Shown here: positions 29,087 through 41,129 of the stretch, in pieces
Layout of the letters: each line of letters starts with the position of its first letter
How positions within the stretch are numbered: position 1 is the first letter of the stretch
Origin: Thuidium tamariscinum
Taxonomy: Eukaryota; Streptophyta; Bryopsida; Hypnales; Thuidiaceae
NCBI GenBank assembly: GCA_947034885.2
Contig: OX344749.2
Location: 26,179,501-26,243,500 of the forward strand
Direction of reading: 5' to 3'
DNA: 64,000 nucleotides
Program-made: the position numbers and the translations under genes
Notes under the pieces: generated by a model
Databases searched by the model: none
What the model was told of the DNA's origin: nothing
What the model saw: the letters and a program-made list of their open reading frames with translations, nothing else

Positions 29087-29630
29087 TGTACAAATTTTTT
29101 GTTAGGTTGAAGAGTCTCCTTTATGGCAACACTTTATACGGTTCGATTTAAGATTACATCCTTAGAGTGGCCACAAAATTCACTTTCTTGAAAAACTATG
29201 CCCGCCCCCAAAATCAACCACGGTCCTTAAAGAATTAAGGTTGAGGCACCAATACCTAGCTATGCCCAACACCCAACTTCTAAGGGTGCGTTATTTCCAA
29301 TCGATGTTTGAATAGATTTCTAACGAGAGCTTGAATTGCATTTTTTTGGTCCTTTTTGAAGATGAGACTAATAAGGTTATGACACATGTTCCAAATAAAT
29401 GAGCGTGGGAAGTAAGAAGTAGTGGACAAGAAAGTAATTCTTGAATGATAGGAATTAGGAGACTCTAGACATTGGCTATGGGTAAAATGTACTTTTTGAT
29501 TTCCAAAATTCACATGAATTTCAATTTCGGGAATGAAATTCTCAAAAAAATTCCATCTCTATATTTCCTATCTTCCTACATGGAAGAAATTTCCACCACC
29601 TCATATTATGTACAATCTGCTTTGAAATTG

Positions 29631-30620
29631 CTTAACCCTTAAACACCACTTGTACCAGTTCATTGCATTTGGATGAGCAAAAAGTAATTTGGAGAGAGAC
29701 TAAAAGTGTATTTTCATTCATTTTTTGCTTTTTGACCTTTCATGGAGGGTAATGAAGAGTACCTAATTGAGTTTGTAGTCTTGCTAGCCCATTAGATGTT
29801 TTTTCTACTAGTAACAAGACTGCGAGTTCCTGACTATGGGAACACTACCACATCTGCGATCTAACGCGGCTGAGAGATTGCCACATCAGATTATACTAAT
29901 AAAATAATTAAAAAATTATTATTTTTCAAATTAATTAATTTATTTATTTTAAAAATTATTTTTATTTTATTATTTTATATTCAGACTGCTCTCAGCATTG
30001 CAAACGGGCCCGAAACAGTCTTCTAATCTTTGAAAAAACATCTAATGTGTTTGTCTTCACATAAATGAGAAGTTAGTAAAATGGCAAAATTTGCTATTTC
30101 AATGTATTTTGCTCTTTGCTTCAAATCTCAGATTTCTCCTTGAAAATGACATTTTTTGAGTTTGAGTCCAACTTATAAAATGAAGACAATCTACTCTAGT
30201 TTCTACTCCAATTGGAATTTTGGAAAAATTTGTAATCATATTGAATATATTATTGCAATTTGCACTTTGGATGTATTTTCAATGTCCATTGTATACTAAT
30301 TACGAAAGGACATGAAAATTGAGTTTATACCATGATGTTTGTCACTGATTGTGATGTACACACATGGTAATATTTTCAGTTTTTTTAAAAATAATTTTCT
30401 ATTTGATGTGATTTTTTCTTCATTTTTTCTTCAAAAATTCTCATAAAAATCATTTTTTCTCAAAAAAATCTAAATTCTTTTTGAAGTATAGAGGGCATGT
30501 AATTTCATCTCTAAAAAATAAATATAAAATTTTTCACACATATCTAGTTCCCCCAAAGCAACAAAATGAGTGATGGGTAATGAAGCCTGAAACCAATAGT
30601 TATAGGTCCATTCTTTCAAG
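29631..30620 (+). repeat. Tandem duplication, copy A, with element insertion
   Basis: This segment and the next (30621-31330) are diverged direct copies of a unit of about 0.7 kb. Shared blocks include GGAGACTAAAAG-type sequence, TTTCATGGAGGGT, GAAGAGTACCTAATTGA and TACTCCAATTGGAATTTT. Copy A is longer because it contains the 258-bp TIR element at 29790-30047. The unit does not encode a recognisable protein. Confidence 0.6.
29790..30047. mobile_element. TIR element of the CATAAGAGGATT family, copy 3
   Basis: A 258-bp element with perfect 16-bp termini CATTAGATGTTTTTTC / GAAAAAACATCTAATG. The subterminal ACAAGACTGCGAGTTCC is shared with the copies at 12449 and 18922, followed by the A/T core. 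The neighbouring tandem copy lacks it (CTTGCTAG|TGTTTG), which defines the insertion to within two bases. Two extra bases (CC) on the left and no clear target duplication leave the transposase class open. Confidence 0.7.
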
Positions 30621-31330
30621 GTTAACCTGTAAATACCACCACTGCCATTCTATGGCATTTGGATGAGCTAAACAATCCCTAGAAGGAGACTAAAAGCATT
30701 TTTTTTCATTCATTTTTTGCATGTTGACCTTTCATGGAGGGTTATGAAGAGTACCTAATTGATTTTGTAGTCTTGCTAGTGTTTGTCATCACATGAATGA
30801 GAAGTAAGTAAAAAAAATGGATGATAAAATTTGCTATTTTAGTGTATTTTGTTCCTTGCTCTAAATCTGAAATTTTTCTTTGGAAATGACATTTTTGAAA
30901 ATGAAGTTTTTTGAGTTTGAGCCCAACTAACAAAATAGAGGCCATGTACTCTACTTCCTACTCCAATTGGAATTTTTGAAAAATTTGTAATATTGAATAT
31001 TCTATTGCAGTTTGAAGTTTGGATGTATTTTCAATGTCTATTGTATTCTAATTATAGAAGGACATAGACCCTAATGTTTGTCACTGTAATGTACACACCT
31101 AGTGATTTTTTCAGATTTTTTTGGAAATTTTTTCTACTTGATGTGATTTTTTCTTCATTTTTCCTTCAAAAGTTCTCAAAAAAATCAATTTTTCTCTAAA
31201 AAAATTAATTTTTTTGGTAAAATAAAGAATACACGTAGCTTTATCTCTGAAAAATAAATATAAAAATTTTCATACATATCCACTTCAGAAATCTGAGTGA
31301 CGGGCATTGAGGCCTGAAACCAGTGATCTT
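30621..31330 (+). repeat. Tandem duplication, copy B (empty site)
   Basis: The second direct copy of the unit in 29631-30620. At the place where copy A carries the TIR element, copy B reads straight through (CTTGCTAGTGTTTGTC), so it records the pre-insertion site. The copies end in matching GAAGCCTGAAACC / GAGGCCTGAAACC. Confidence 0.6.
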
Positions 31331-31899
31331 GGGTTGGGTGTTGCCTTGTGGTGCGGTGCCCCCCTGCTAGGTCACTTGTGGTCCCCTTGGTTTTGTAATT
31401 TTAGTATCTCTGTGATTAAATTCTGTTTCCGTCATTTGGGTCAGTCCTCAGCAATGAAAAAAGTTGCTTGTATGAATGGAAATTGTCCACTTGGTTCAGA
31501 GAAAAATAAAATAAAATAAAAAAGTTGCTTGTAATAAGCTTAGATTCTTACACAGACATTGTCATTGCAGAAAAGGGGGGGGGTCCGTTTTCAAAGAGTG
31601 TCTGATATCCCATCCTTGTTATATGGTACCTTCATACACTATTCTAACTTTTTTTTTTTTTTAAATTTTACAAATGAAATGGAATTTCATTGCAAAAGAG
31701 AGGAAATAAGACCAAGCCCCACACTAACTTATTCTAACTTAGGGTACACACATGCTCCAGACATCTAAGTTAAATAGTGGCCCCTGTCTGTTCTCTAGTG
31801 GCAAAGCCAGCCTGCCACCTGAGCGTTTCTATTGTGCAGAAAATGACCAAATTGGATCTCAACAATATTCTTGTGATGCCCATACATTTTTTTAAATTA

Positions 31900-32200
31900 A
31901 AATAAATAAATTTAAATCAACAACTGGGCGAGGCCCAGGTTTTTTTTTTCTGGCAATTTATCGCCAGCTTCCCGCTCTGACTCACCAGTGTTTGTGGCTC
32001 CCTCCCAATATTGGCCTCTAGTGGGAGGCCACAGAGGGCTTTACTGTAGATGAACATTACCCAAAAAAACCCTGGCGAGGCCCATTGCATTACAAACCAG
32101 AAAGAAAACATCCAGGCCAAGCCGCCGGAACCAATTTCAAGACCCCAGGTCGACCGCCTGAGCCAAAGTCCTGACATATCTTACAATATTTTTTCACCCT
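31900..32200 (-). mobile_element. Possible tRNA-derived SINE remnants
   Basis: On the minus strand at about 32167-32155, TTTGGCTCAGGCGG is close to a polymerase III A box (TRGCNNAGYNGG). A weak B-box-like GTCTTGAAATT follows. The segment runs to TTTGTAATGCAATGGGCCTC and a T tract. GGGCCTCGCC recurs near 31925-31936, suggesting duplicated flanks or two elements. No intact tRNA is formed. Confidence 0.3.
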
Positions 32201-32359
32201 CATTTTTGTCACGCCTTTGCATGGTACTGTGCTACACATGCTTCTAGAATTATGTACTGAGGTATGGCTTGGGTTCCGCTGGACATTAAATCCTACTAGC
32301 TAAGGTGGGTCCAGCAGGGTATATTTGGGGTTCTTTGGGTAAAAGTGAAAAAAAGCCCT

Positions 32360-32891
32360 CTACATTAAAGATGATATTTAGTGTTTAGTGACATTTAGTG
32401 TTTTTACCACCCTACCAGCCGCAACACTAAATCTGAACTGTAGGACAATTAGTGTTGTGTTAAACTTCAATCACAGTTGTCATATCGGACCGACTGCCAA
32501 GTTCAGAGCTCTGTAACTTTTGCAAAACAAATCTAAATCGGACATATGATATGTTTTTTGGCATCTATAATTTTTGTAGATGCCAAAAAACATATCATAT
32601 GTCTGATTCAGATTTGTTTTGCAAAAGTTACAGAGCTCTGAACTTTGCAGTAAAAAATTGTCCGATATGACAACTCTGACTTCAATGCACCGCCTCCACT
32701 TTCTCTTCTCTTCCCTTCCCATTAATGTGTTCTAACACTAAATGTAAACCTTTTCAGATTTCAGATTTACTATGGAGTATATTTAGTGTTTGAATTGACA
32801 TTTAATGTTACTTACTTTTATAGGGTAATTGGCTTTTAGTGTATGCCTTCGTATTTAGTGTACAAGACACTAAATATCATCATTAGTGTAG
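32360..32891. mobile_element. CACTA-like non-autonomous element with internal palindrome
   Basis: The termini are inverted repeats of about 25 bp. The left end reads CTACATTAAAGATGATATTT and the right end is its near complement, ATATCATCATTAGTGTAG. Both borders are crowded with ATTTAGTGT / ACACTAAAT motifs in both orientations, the subterminal repeat pattern typical of CACTA transposons. The central 209 bp (32471-32679) is a near-perfect palindrome. No transposase is present. Assignment to CACTA rests on motif style only. Confidence 0.5.
32471..32679. repeat. 209-bp near-perfect inverted repeat (hairpin)
   Basis: The left arm runs from AGTTGTCATATCGGAC through AAGTTCAGAGCTCTGTAACT to GATATGTTTTTTGGCATCT. 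It is matched by AGATGCCAAAAAACATATC onward to TCCGATATGACAACT. The loop is only about 11 bases (ATAATTTTTGT). Mismatches are few and concentrated in the outer quarter. Either strand, if transcribed, would fold into a stem of roughly 95 bp. Confidence 0.8.
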
Positions 32892-34985
32892 TGGTCTTTC
32901 ATAGCTAATTTTGGGTCTGTTACAGTGGAAACACCCAAAACCGTCCGAATAAGGAATTCAGCATGGTTGGAGGCATCTTTTTCTAAAACTGATATTTTTC
33001 TAGTATTAGCGAGAGAAAATCATGAATATTCAAAAAAAAAATTAAAATTTTCGCAATCAGTATGTAATTTTTACAAATTTTCAAAGAGTTGGCTCCCTAG
33101 ACCACTGGAACCGTCCTATAGGTGTACCCTAAACTGAACTCTGCTGAAATCAGTTGTCAGTGAATGAAAATTATACATGTGTCTTCAAACTACATTAGCA
33201 AATTAGAGTTAAACACTTGTCAAACACTTTAATGGACCCTCATGGACAGATTTAGTGACACTCTAGGGACCTGGAATAGGTACAGGGACGGAAATGGGTG
33301 TTTCTCCCTTATTGCAAACATGAATTCAAAATTTGCAAGAAATTCTTTTTGCAAAAAAATAAGAAGTTCTTGTATTTTCTCCTGAGGTAAATCCACCTGC
33401 TAGGCCTACCTTCAATGGTAGGATTTACCGTCCTGCAAACGTCACAGCAGACGTGTTTTCAACGCTGAGAATCCAAATAACGTGTTCCTGAAATATTACA
33501 ATTTCAATAAGTTATCCCTGCTTCGGATTCTCTTAGAAATTGCTTGGTCACATTCCTCGTCCGTCTGTTCACTCTCGAATCTGACAGTGAAGTCGGTCCT
33601 CAACAAATGAGGGAATTGCAAACTATTCTGTTTTTCCTGTAACTTAGGTCCAGCACAGGAAAGCCAGCTCCTCAGTTTTGGTGTTCTGCCTGCCACATTT
33701 AGGGGTTCACCCATGCCCACCGGGAATAAAGTTCACGGAGGTTGGAACATGAAGCTATCAGTCCAGAACCATTCCAAATGGAATGCCCTTTGCTCATTAA
33801 CTTAATTTTCGTGAACTTATTGTAAGAAGATAGGCCTCACTCCCTCACTGGGCACTTTTTTATTTATTTTTATTTTTTCATCAATCCTGATACAACAAGT
33901 TAGTTTTGAAGACCTTACTCATTAGAAAATGCAAATTGATGCTGCTCAGGGCCGGGCAGTGTCAGGTACTGTACAGCACACTTCACCAAAGTGCTCAAAA
34001 CTTCAGTTTGTTTGTTTTTCCAATCAACATGGCCACTTCTTGTTTTTCATTTCCCCCTCAAAGAGACATAAGGTAGAAGGCTCTTAAATGGAATGGGTTT
34101 TATAATGCTGCCCTACCTTAAATGTACAGTATTTGTACATGTTTCTTTTTCATAGTCTTCAGCAGTGTACAGATAGTGTACATTTTAGCTAGGGCACCAT
34201 TTTAGAGCCCTATGCCCTTTCAACTTCAAAATTTGATAACTAATTCAAAAAAGCTCAAAAAAATATGAAACGACTTGGGTTAAATGTCAATTCTACTTCT
34301 CTTTCAAGGAAAATTTACTAGAAAATATTTCTAGAAGTTTTACCTCCCTGAAATTCTGTTTCAGCCCTTAGATGGTATAGGACCATCTTACCTTACAGTG
34401 GAAATTAAAGGCTGGCAAAGAGTAAGTTCAAATGAGTCCAATTAGTCCGGCTCCCACATATCAACAGAAAACTGAATGATCCAATTGAAATAGACTGCAA
34501 TGTGTGGCTGGTGGGTATTGTATTTATATTTTGCAATGAAATTCTGTTTCATTTGTTTAAGAAAAACATTGTATTTTTATTCTGCAATTAAATTCTGTTT
34601 CATTTGTTTAAGAAAAACAAAGACTGCAATGATCCTGGCTGCCACCTGCGGCCCGCCGCCCTGCGTCCTTTGGAATACTTAACTTTTAGCAATCTATGGT
34701 ATGTCCAGTTGTGCCCAAACTTTTTCTTTTTCTTTTTCCTGGAAACACATGGACAATTTCCATTGAATCGTACCTGACCTTGAGTGCATTCCATGAACAT
34801 AGAGTCAATAAGAAGGCATGCAACTCACTGTGGAAACGTCGTTTGCAATTGCCAGGAAAGAGAATCCAGGACCTGTAAAAAACCACAAATGAATCTGGCA
34901 ATGATACGGGAGGAAAACCAACAATGGTCCCCGTTTAACACATGGAAAATTTCCATTGAATTGTACCTTACCGAAGCGGATGGCC
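32892..34985. other. Intergenic DNA, mixed composition
   Basis: 33230-33760 is less AT-rich, with no protein I recognise; the minus-strand frame at 33496-33720 has no family features. 34115-34380 is the second copy of the repeat at 2735-2960. At 34530-34620 a 51-bp segment (AATTCTGTTTCATTTGTTTAAG) is tandemly duplicated. The rest holds nothing assignable. Confidence 0.35.
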
Positions 34986-34988
34986 AAC

Positions 34989-35222
34989 GATGTTAGTATG
35001 TGAGCATAGAAGTGTGACCCTATGAGCCTTGAGCTTCAGTATAAATAAATATCCTACACTCATTGAAGGTGTTTATAACAGAAACACCTATAATATAGGT
35101 GTTGAAAACATAGATACATTATAACCATTAAAGTGTATATTATATAGACACCTATACTACAAGTGTATAGGATACTAAGTTCATAGGCTCACACTTTCTT
35201 TTGCTCACATACTAGCAACCAT
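34989..35222. mobile_element. MITE with GTGAGCC termini, copy 2
   Basis: The better-preserved copy of the element at 16873-17106. The left end GTTAGTATGTGAGCATAGAA is answered by the right end TTTTGCTCACATACTAGCAA. A small palindrome, ACACCTATAATATAGGTGTT, sits in the middle. No coding frame; target duplication unresolved. Confidence 0.55.
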
Positions 35223-35324
35223 GAGTGAATGACATCCCTCCTTGTAATGGTAAAAAAAATAGTCATGCATGCCATGTTCAACCAATAGAACATTTCACAG
35301 ATAAATTGATAATTTTATTTCTGT

Positions 35325-38300
35325 ATATTTTTTAACCTTGGAGCGCTTTGGATGATGTACAAATTGAAATCCACATTTCATTCTTATTAGAACTTGGATG
35401 AAAGTCATCCTAATTTTTAAAGATACTTTATGAAGTTGTGGTTCCATCCAAAGGTTGGATTTGGTGTTACTCAAGCACCTTTTTCTCTAAAATTACAAAT
35501 GTGGAAGTATGTCAAGTGATTGACTTGGGTTGACTCTAGTTCAAACTTGGAAATGCAAAAATGACGTCATAGAATTACAAAACATAAAAATTCCAAAAAA
35601 ATCACCATGTCAAGAAAACTTCATTTTCAATCCTTTCCAATAAAATTCACTCAAAAAATGGCAGTAGTTTTCTTGTTATTGAATTTTGAAAGAATTTTGA
35701 ACTTTCCCTTACAAAATTTATAGAAAAATATTGATGACGGCATTGGCAAATCTAACTGTATTGATAGAAGCTAAACTCCAACTCTACAACTTCTATTTGT
35801 AACTCAATTCCAAAATATGCTTCCAAATAGCTCTTTACAATGGTTTTTCATAAATCATCAGTTTTGGAGAGGAGTCTTGATGCTTAGGGAAATTATTCTT
35901 TTGAGTTTCATTTACATTATAATCCATCTTTACAATTAAAAAAATTTGCACTACACTTAGTCTTTGAGGATTTTAACTCATATTAAAAATTTTGAAATTC
36001 AATTAAGAGTGTTAAACTTATAAAATTTATAATCAAATTTTCTAAAATGGATATTCAATAGTAGTCTCAATACCTATAAGTGTGATCTATTTCAAACATT
36101 GATGTTCACTACCAAACTAATTTTAGGATAAATTTTAAAATGATCGTATATTTAAAATGGTCATAGTCACCTACACCTGAGTATTAATTATGTTTGACCA
36201 TTATTTCCAAATTTGTGTATGGAAATCTCTCAAAAAAGCAAAGTTTCATGAGAAGTAGCTAATCCACGAACATCTTTTGAAAAGGTATGATGGTGATTTA
36301 TGTTTTCAAATATATAAAAATAATATATTATTACATATTTTATTTGAGGTGATTGTATAGAAGGGACCTCTTCTATGTCAATGACCTTTTCTTGGGATTG
36401 GTGACAATTTAATTGGTATTGTATGCTAAATAGAGATATTAAACGGACCCATACTAATTTATCAAAATTTCATACTATACAAATATTTACCTTTGCTATA
36501 CATCAATAGTTATTAAAGTGTCAAAAGATTGTACATCATATTTCAAACATCTATAATTCTCTACAATTTGTCCTTTTAAGTTTTTGGTCCCCTTAACATT
36601 TTTTTAGTTTTGAATGAGAGATTTAGTTGTAGATTGCCACTTCTCTAGAGGTCTACAAGAAGTGATATAAGAAATTTTCAAATTTTCAAAATTTCAAAAT
36701 CTTAAAATTTATAAGCTTGAAAAAAAAATTAATCTAAATTTGATATTTTGTAGTGTTTTGAATTTTTAAGCTTGTGATATTTGTAAAATCAGTTTTTTTA
36801 CATGAAACATTTTTATGAATGAATAATTTATTTACTATCTTTAATTTATTTTTAATATCTTTTTGCAAAACTACTCTTGTAAGACATGTGGTTCTCACAG
36901 ATTTAGTTAAAATGGACTAGTACAAGTATAGACTCTCTTTTTAATACTTTTGAAACAATGAATTCTTTTTGCCAATATTTCATTTATTGAATTTAAAAAA
37001 CACTTTTCAGAAATTCACAATTCATGACTACAAGACTAGACCCCAAATTGACATTTCTAATTATTTTTTTAGTATATTGAACAATACATAGCCTATAGTG
37101 TAAAATTTATCCCATTTAATGCAATTTTTCTTTGAAAGTAAGATATGCACATCAATGTTTCCTAAATATTTGCACAATAAAATTTTTAAAATGTCATCTT
37201 CAATATTTTTCAATCAATTATTATATAATACAATGAAAAATATACAAAATAATTTATCAAAAATAGAATTTTTTGTTTTCCATAAATTAAAAATTGGTGT
37301 GCTAATCAAAATTGCATGAAACTATCATTTTAATAGGTTGGTTTTGAAAAATAAATCTAATAAGGTCAAGTTTTGAAAGATTTTCTTATTAGTCAAAATT
37401 AAAGTTACCTTACTTTCTGGAGGGCACTACACACTTTACATAAGTCAATACTAAGAAATTACATGTTCATTTCTTTGGTAGGTTTTGGTCCTCAAATAGG
37501 TTGTAAATGTTTGATTGCATGTTTTAGCCCATGTAATCACATATTACAACTTCTTCATCCCAATTCAATCTCACTTATTTTGTTAGTGAATTCTACTTTC
37601 CTTTAATTAGTTTATGTTGAACAATGTCCTTGTTGTCAGGGATTGCAAGAACACACGCACTTCCTCTTTAACCCCTCATCGTTGCAAGGGATGAATTTCA
37701 TCCCCTTTTCAGCGTATTCTAAGAAACTTTAGGCAATGAAGGGTTAAGTTTCGCCCTCCTCATTGATAAGCTTACATTTTTTTTCCTTTCGTGCAATTCC
37801 TTCCTCTTCAATAGTATTTTTTTATTGGCTAGAAATCGCCAAAATTCACCCACCATCTGTATACTTCGATATTACTATAGGAGTTTATGGAGTAGAAATT
37901 GTATTTAGCCATCTAGTCTTGTGCCAAAAGATAACATCATCACTAAATTCAATAAGCATAAGTTTATAATTGCCTACACTTCTCTCATTATGGCCATACA
38001 TTCCAAACAAAGTCGCCAGATCTTAATCATTAGATTCCATTTTTCAATTCTCGCTAATATACATCTACTACAAAAATGGATATGTTGCTACTTTTGCTTA
38101 GACTCTCATCAAAATCTATGTATAGCCAAAATTCACTCATTAATGTTCATCTCTTTAACAAAATTGTTTTCTCCCTACAATGGACAGAAGTAGCTACTTC
38201 ATTGAAAGTTCATCGAAAATTATTGCCAGTACTTAGAAAAAGCTAAAATCACTATAAAAGTACTCAGAACCTTTCCACAACAGAAAAAATAAATTGAAAA

Positions 38301-39230
38301 GACGATGACAGACTGATCTTGCCAATCTGTTTGTTGTCTAGATCCACCGTGCGGGCTAGCATGCAAGGTTCCTGTAAATCTGTTTGAAGAGTAATATTTT
38401 TAATGGTGAGTCAAAGAACGTCCTCAGCTAGCATCCACTGCTACACGCTTGAGTTGTTGAAAAAATATTCTTGCAATACTGTACCTTGGGACCACTTCCC
38501 ATACCTGGGGAGATCGATGAAGGCTCGGGGCTCTGCAAACAGTGGTGCATGAATAAGGTAGTCTGCTATAACAGCGACCACTTCAGCCTACCTAACTCAT
38601 CATTGACAATAGCACATGTTTCAAACATGTTAGTTGTTTTTACCATTTGGATTTAACCCTAGAGTGTCCCGAATCATGTCCAGAATTGACGATTTGGGAA
38701 AAAACATTATAAAGTACTATTTGGAAGAATATTTTGGGATTGTAATACAAACAAAAGTTGTAAATTTTGAATTTCAGATTCCATCCATACGGTTAGATTC
38801 CCCAATGCTTTCACCAATATTTTTCTATAAATTATGAAAGAAAAATTTCAAAATTCCTTCAAAATTCAATTACAAGAAAAATATTATCATTTTTCAAGTA
38901 AAACTTGTTGGAGTGGGTTTGAAATGAGCTTCTCTTCAGATGGTGATTTTTTGAATTTTTTTTGTTCTTTAATTCTATGACCTCATTTTTGCTAATTTGG
39001 TTTTGAACTACAGTCAACGCAAGTCAACTACTTCACATACTTCCACATTTGTAATTTTAGAAAATTATGTACTTTAGAAATACCAAATCCAACCCTTGGA
39101 TAGAACAAAAACTTCATAAAGAATTTCTCAAAATTAGGATGACTTCCATCCAAGCAGTAACGAGAAAGAAAAATAATTTGGAATCTGTTCATCGTCCAGA
39201 AATTGGACGTCGGCGCGCTCCAGGATTAAT
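35325..39230. mobile_element. Possible 3.9-kb DNA element bounded by 0.56-kb inverted repeats
   Basis: About 35325-35890 and 38665-39230 are inverted copies of each other. Matches include ACTTCCACATTTGTAATTTT against AAATTACAAATGTGGAAGT, CCTTGGAGCGC against GCGCGCTCCAGG, and TATAGAAAAATATTGATGA against CAATATTTTTCTATAA. The interior (35900-38660) has no recognisable transposase and contains a fragment of the foldback family. It could be a decayed long-TIR transposon or two insertions of one repeat in opposite orientation. Confidence 0.5.
37095..37435. mobile_element. Solo arm of the foldback family
   Basis: Matches the right arm of the element at 17525-18412 through ATATTTGCACAATAAAATTT, AAATTGGTGTGCTAATCAA and the end TTACTTTCTGGAGGGCACTA. 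The left arm is missing. It lies inside the interval bounded by the inverted repeats at 35325-35890 and 38665-39230. Confidence 0.5.
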
Positions 39231-39744
39231 CATCCAAGCAAGGATTTGAGTATGATTCCTATTATTATCACTCTATGAGTCTTTTTGGTTGTATTCATAT
39301 CATATTTGTTGTCAAAAAGGATTTTAGAATCTCTTAACTTTCGGTTGGCCACCACATAGGTGATTGTGAATTTTTGAAGTACAAAAAGTAGGTGTACACC
39401 AAATCAACTTTAGCTCCACTTTAATGAATGAAGGTTGTCTATTTTAAACAAGAATATCTAAGGTAATGTTGATTTTTAAAATATGTGTCACAAAATGTTT
39501 AAAAAGTCACCTTGATATACATGTGTCTATTAAGTCTACAAGAGTGTGGCTATACACTGAATAGGCTATACACTGAATAGTGTTGCTTTTTTTTTTGCAA
39601 AATTTAGCTAGGACTGACAGATTTTGGACTTTCTGGCACTCTCCTTCCAAATTTCAGCCAATACCCCAAAGGCAACAAATGAACACAAGGCAAAAAAGCG
39701 CACCCTGCTGTACAAGATGTCGGTGGCAAAAGTAAATCTCACAC

Positions 39745-39918
39745 GATTCAAGTCTGCAATTGCGGTGAAACCCATGAAGGGGAGATTTTACTAAAAACAC
39801 CCCAAGGTGGAAACACGGATACACACCCGAAGGCAGATAATCACCTGAAGGAGAGAACACCCGAAGGCAAGAAAACACCCAAAGGCGGGGCAGAACCCGG
39901 ATTCAAGTCTGCAATTGC
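39745..39918. repeat. Degenerate 17-bp tandem repeats inside 19-bp direct repeats
   Basis: GATTCAAGTCTGCAATTGC occurs at 39745-39763 and again at 39900-39918. Between them, at about 39820-39885, a roughly 17-bp unit recurs about four times (ACACCCGAAGGCAGATA, ACACCCGAAGGCAAGAA and variants). No protein function is suggested by the short open frames across it. Confidence 0.5.
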
Positions 39919-40223
39919 TCACTGGCTTGAGGAGAGATCATTCTGCATCAAAAGTGTTTCAGTTTTTTTGCTTTTTTCCTTGACACAATTTTTTTTTGAC
40001 ATAAAGTGTTTCTGATTTTTGGATGTCATGTAACTTAGCTTCCATGTGGCAATGAATGCCATGCAGTACAGACTGTGCCATTGATGGATCCATTTTTTTT
40101 TGACAGCAATGAAACAGAATTTCATTGCAAAGAGAACACATACAGTAACCACACATGGACAGATCATTCAGGTCCAGGTCTCTGAGATTCTTGTTCAGGC
40201 CAATTGGGAACTTGCTCTCAACA

Positions 40224-40378
40224 TGGATTGCAAGCCCCTTTCATTAGTTAAAAAAAAAACCCAAAATAAATGGATTGCAAGCCCATTTCATTTGTTTAAA
40301 AAAACAAAAAACAAAACATGGATTGCAAGCCCATTTCATTTGTTTAAAAAAACAAAAAAACAAAACATGGATTGCAAA
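40224..40378 (+). repeat. ~48-bp tandem repeat, three copies
   Basis: TGGATTGCAAGCCC starts at 40224, 40271 and 40319, with a fourth partial unit at 40368. The spacing is 47, 48 and 49 because of A-run length changes. Each unit is TGGATTGCAAGCCCATTTCA followed by TTTGTTTAAAAAAAC and more A-rich sequence. It sits just after a repeat end (AATGAAACAGAATTTCATTG) at about 40110. Confidence 0.7.
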
Positions 40379-41129
40379 GTATTGTGTGATATATTATACA
40401 TTAGAGAAAATATGGACTCTCTATAGGGCTGTCTAACTTTGACAAGCCGATCTATATAAAGATTTCTGTGTAAGCCTAATTTCTGTATAAAGTGCCCAAT
40501 TTCTGACAAAAGATGCGGTTCAGCTTGTGTGAATATCTTCACTACCACGCAAAATATGTCAATTTTTACAGCTTTCATCCAATGAAGCTGAAGAGCTCGT
40601 ATTTCAAAGCTCTAACTTTTGGCTTCACCGTTGAGCACATGTCACTTGTACATCATAGCTATAGGGGAAATTTTTTGCCTCATGCTAAATAAATGTAATG
40701 AGGGGTTCCTTCTACCACTTCTTAGCGGCCCTCTAGAGAGTCCAGATTTTCTCTAATGCTTGTAACCGATCATTTAAGATATTCTAAACACGATCTGATG
40801 TAGTGCAAGTTAAAGCAAATATTTTCAGAGGTGCAAAGATAGAAATGATGGGATTGCAAAATTTTTGGTAATTTTATCACATGAACTGAAATCACTAAGA
40901 ATTTTGGAAGGCAAAAAGTGTTGCCAATCCATTGCCAATCTATAGTCTCTTTCAATTACAATCTTTGAAGAACTCCATTCCTATTCATTACTTCCTACTT
41001 TCTTGCTCACTAGATTATGACATGTGTTATAAACTTATTAGTCCCAACCTTGAAAAAAAAAAACACACACATTCCAAGCTCTGGTTGGAAATCTGTTCCA
41101 ATCTTACTGGAATAAAAAACAGTCTATAG

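Noticed and set aside
33496-33720. Minus-strand 74-codon frame in a GC-richer patch
   Set aside because: No true ATG at the listed start, no splice partner and no recognised motif.
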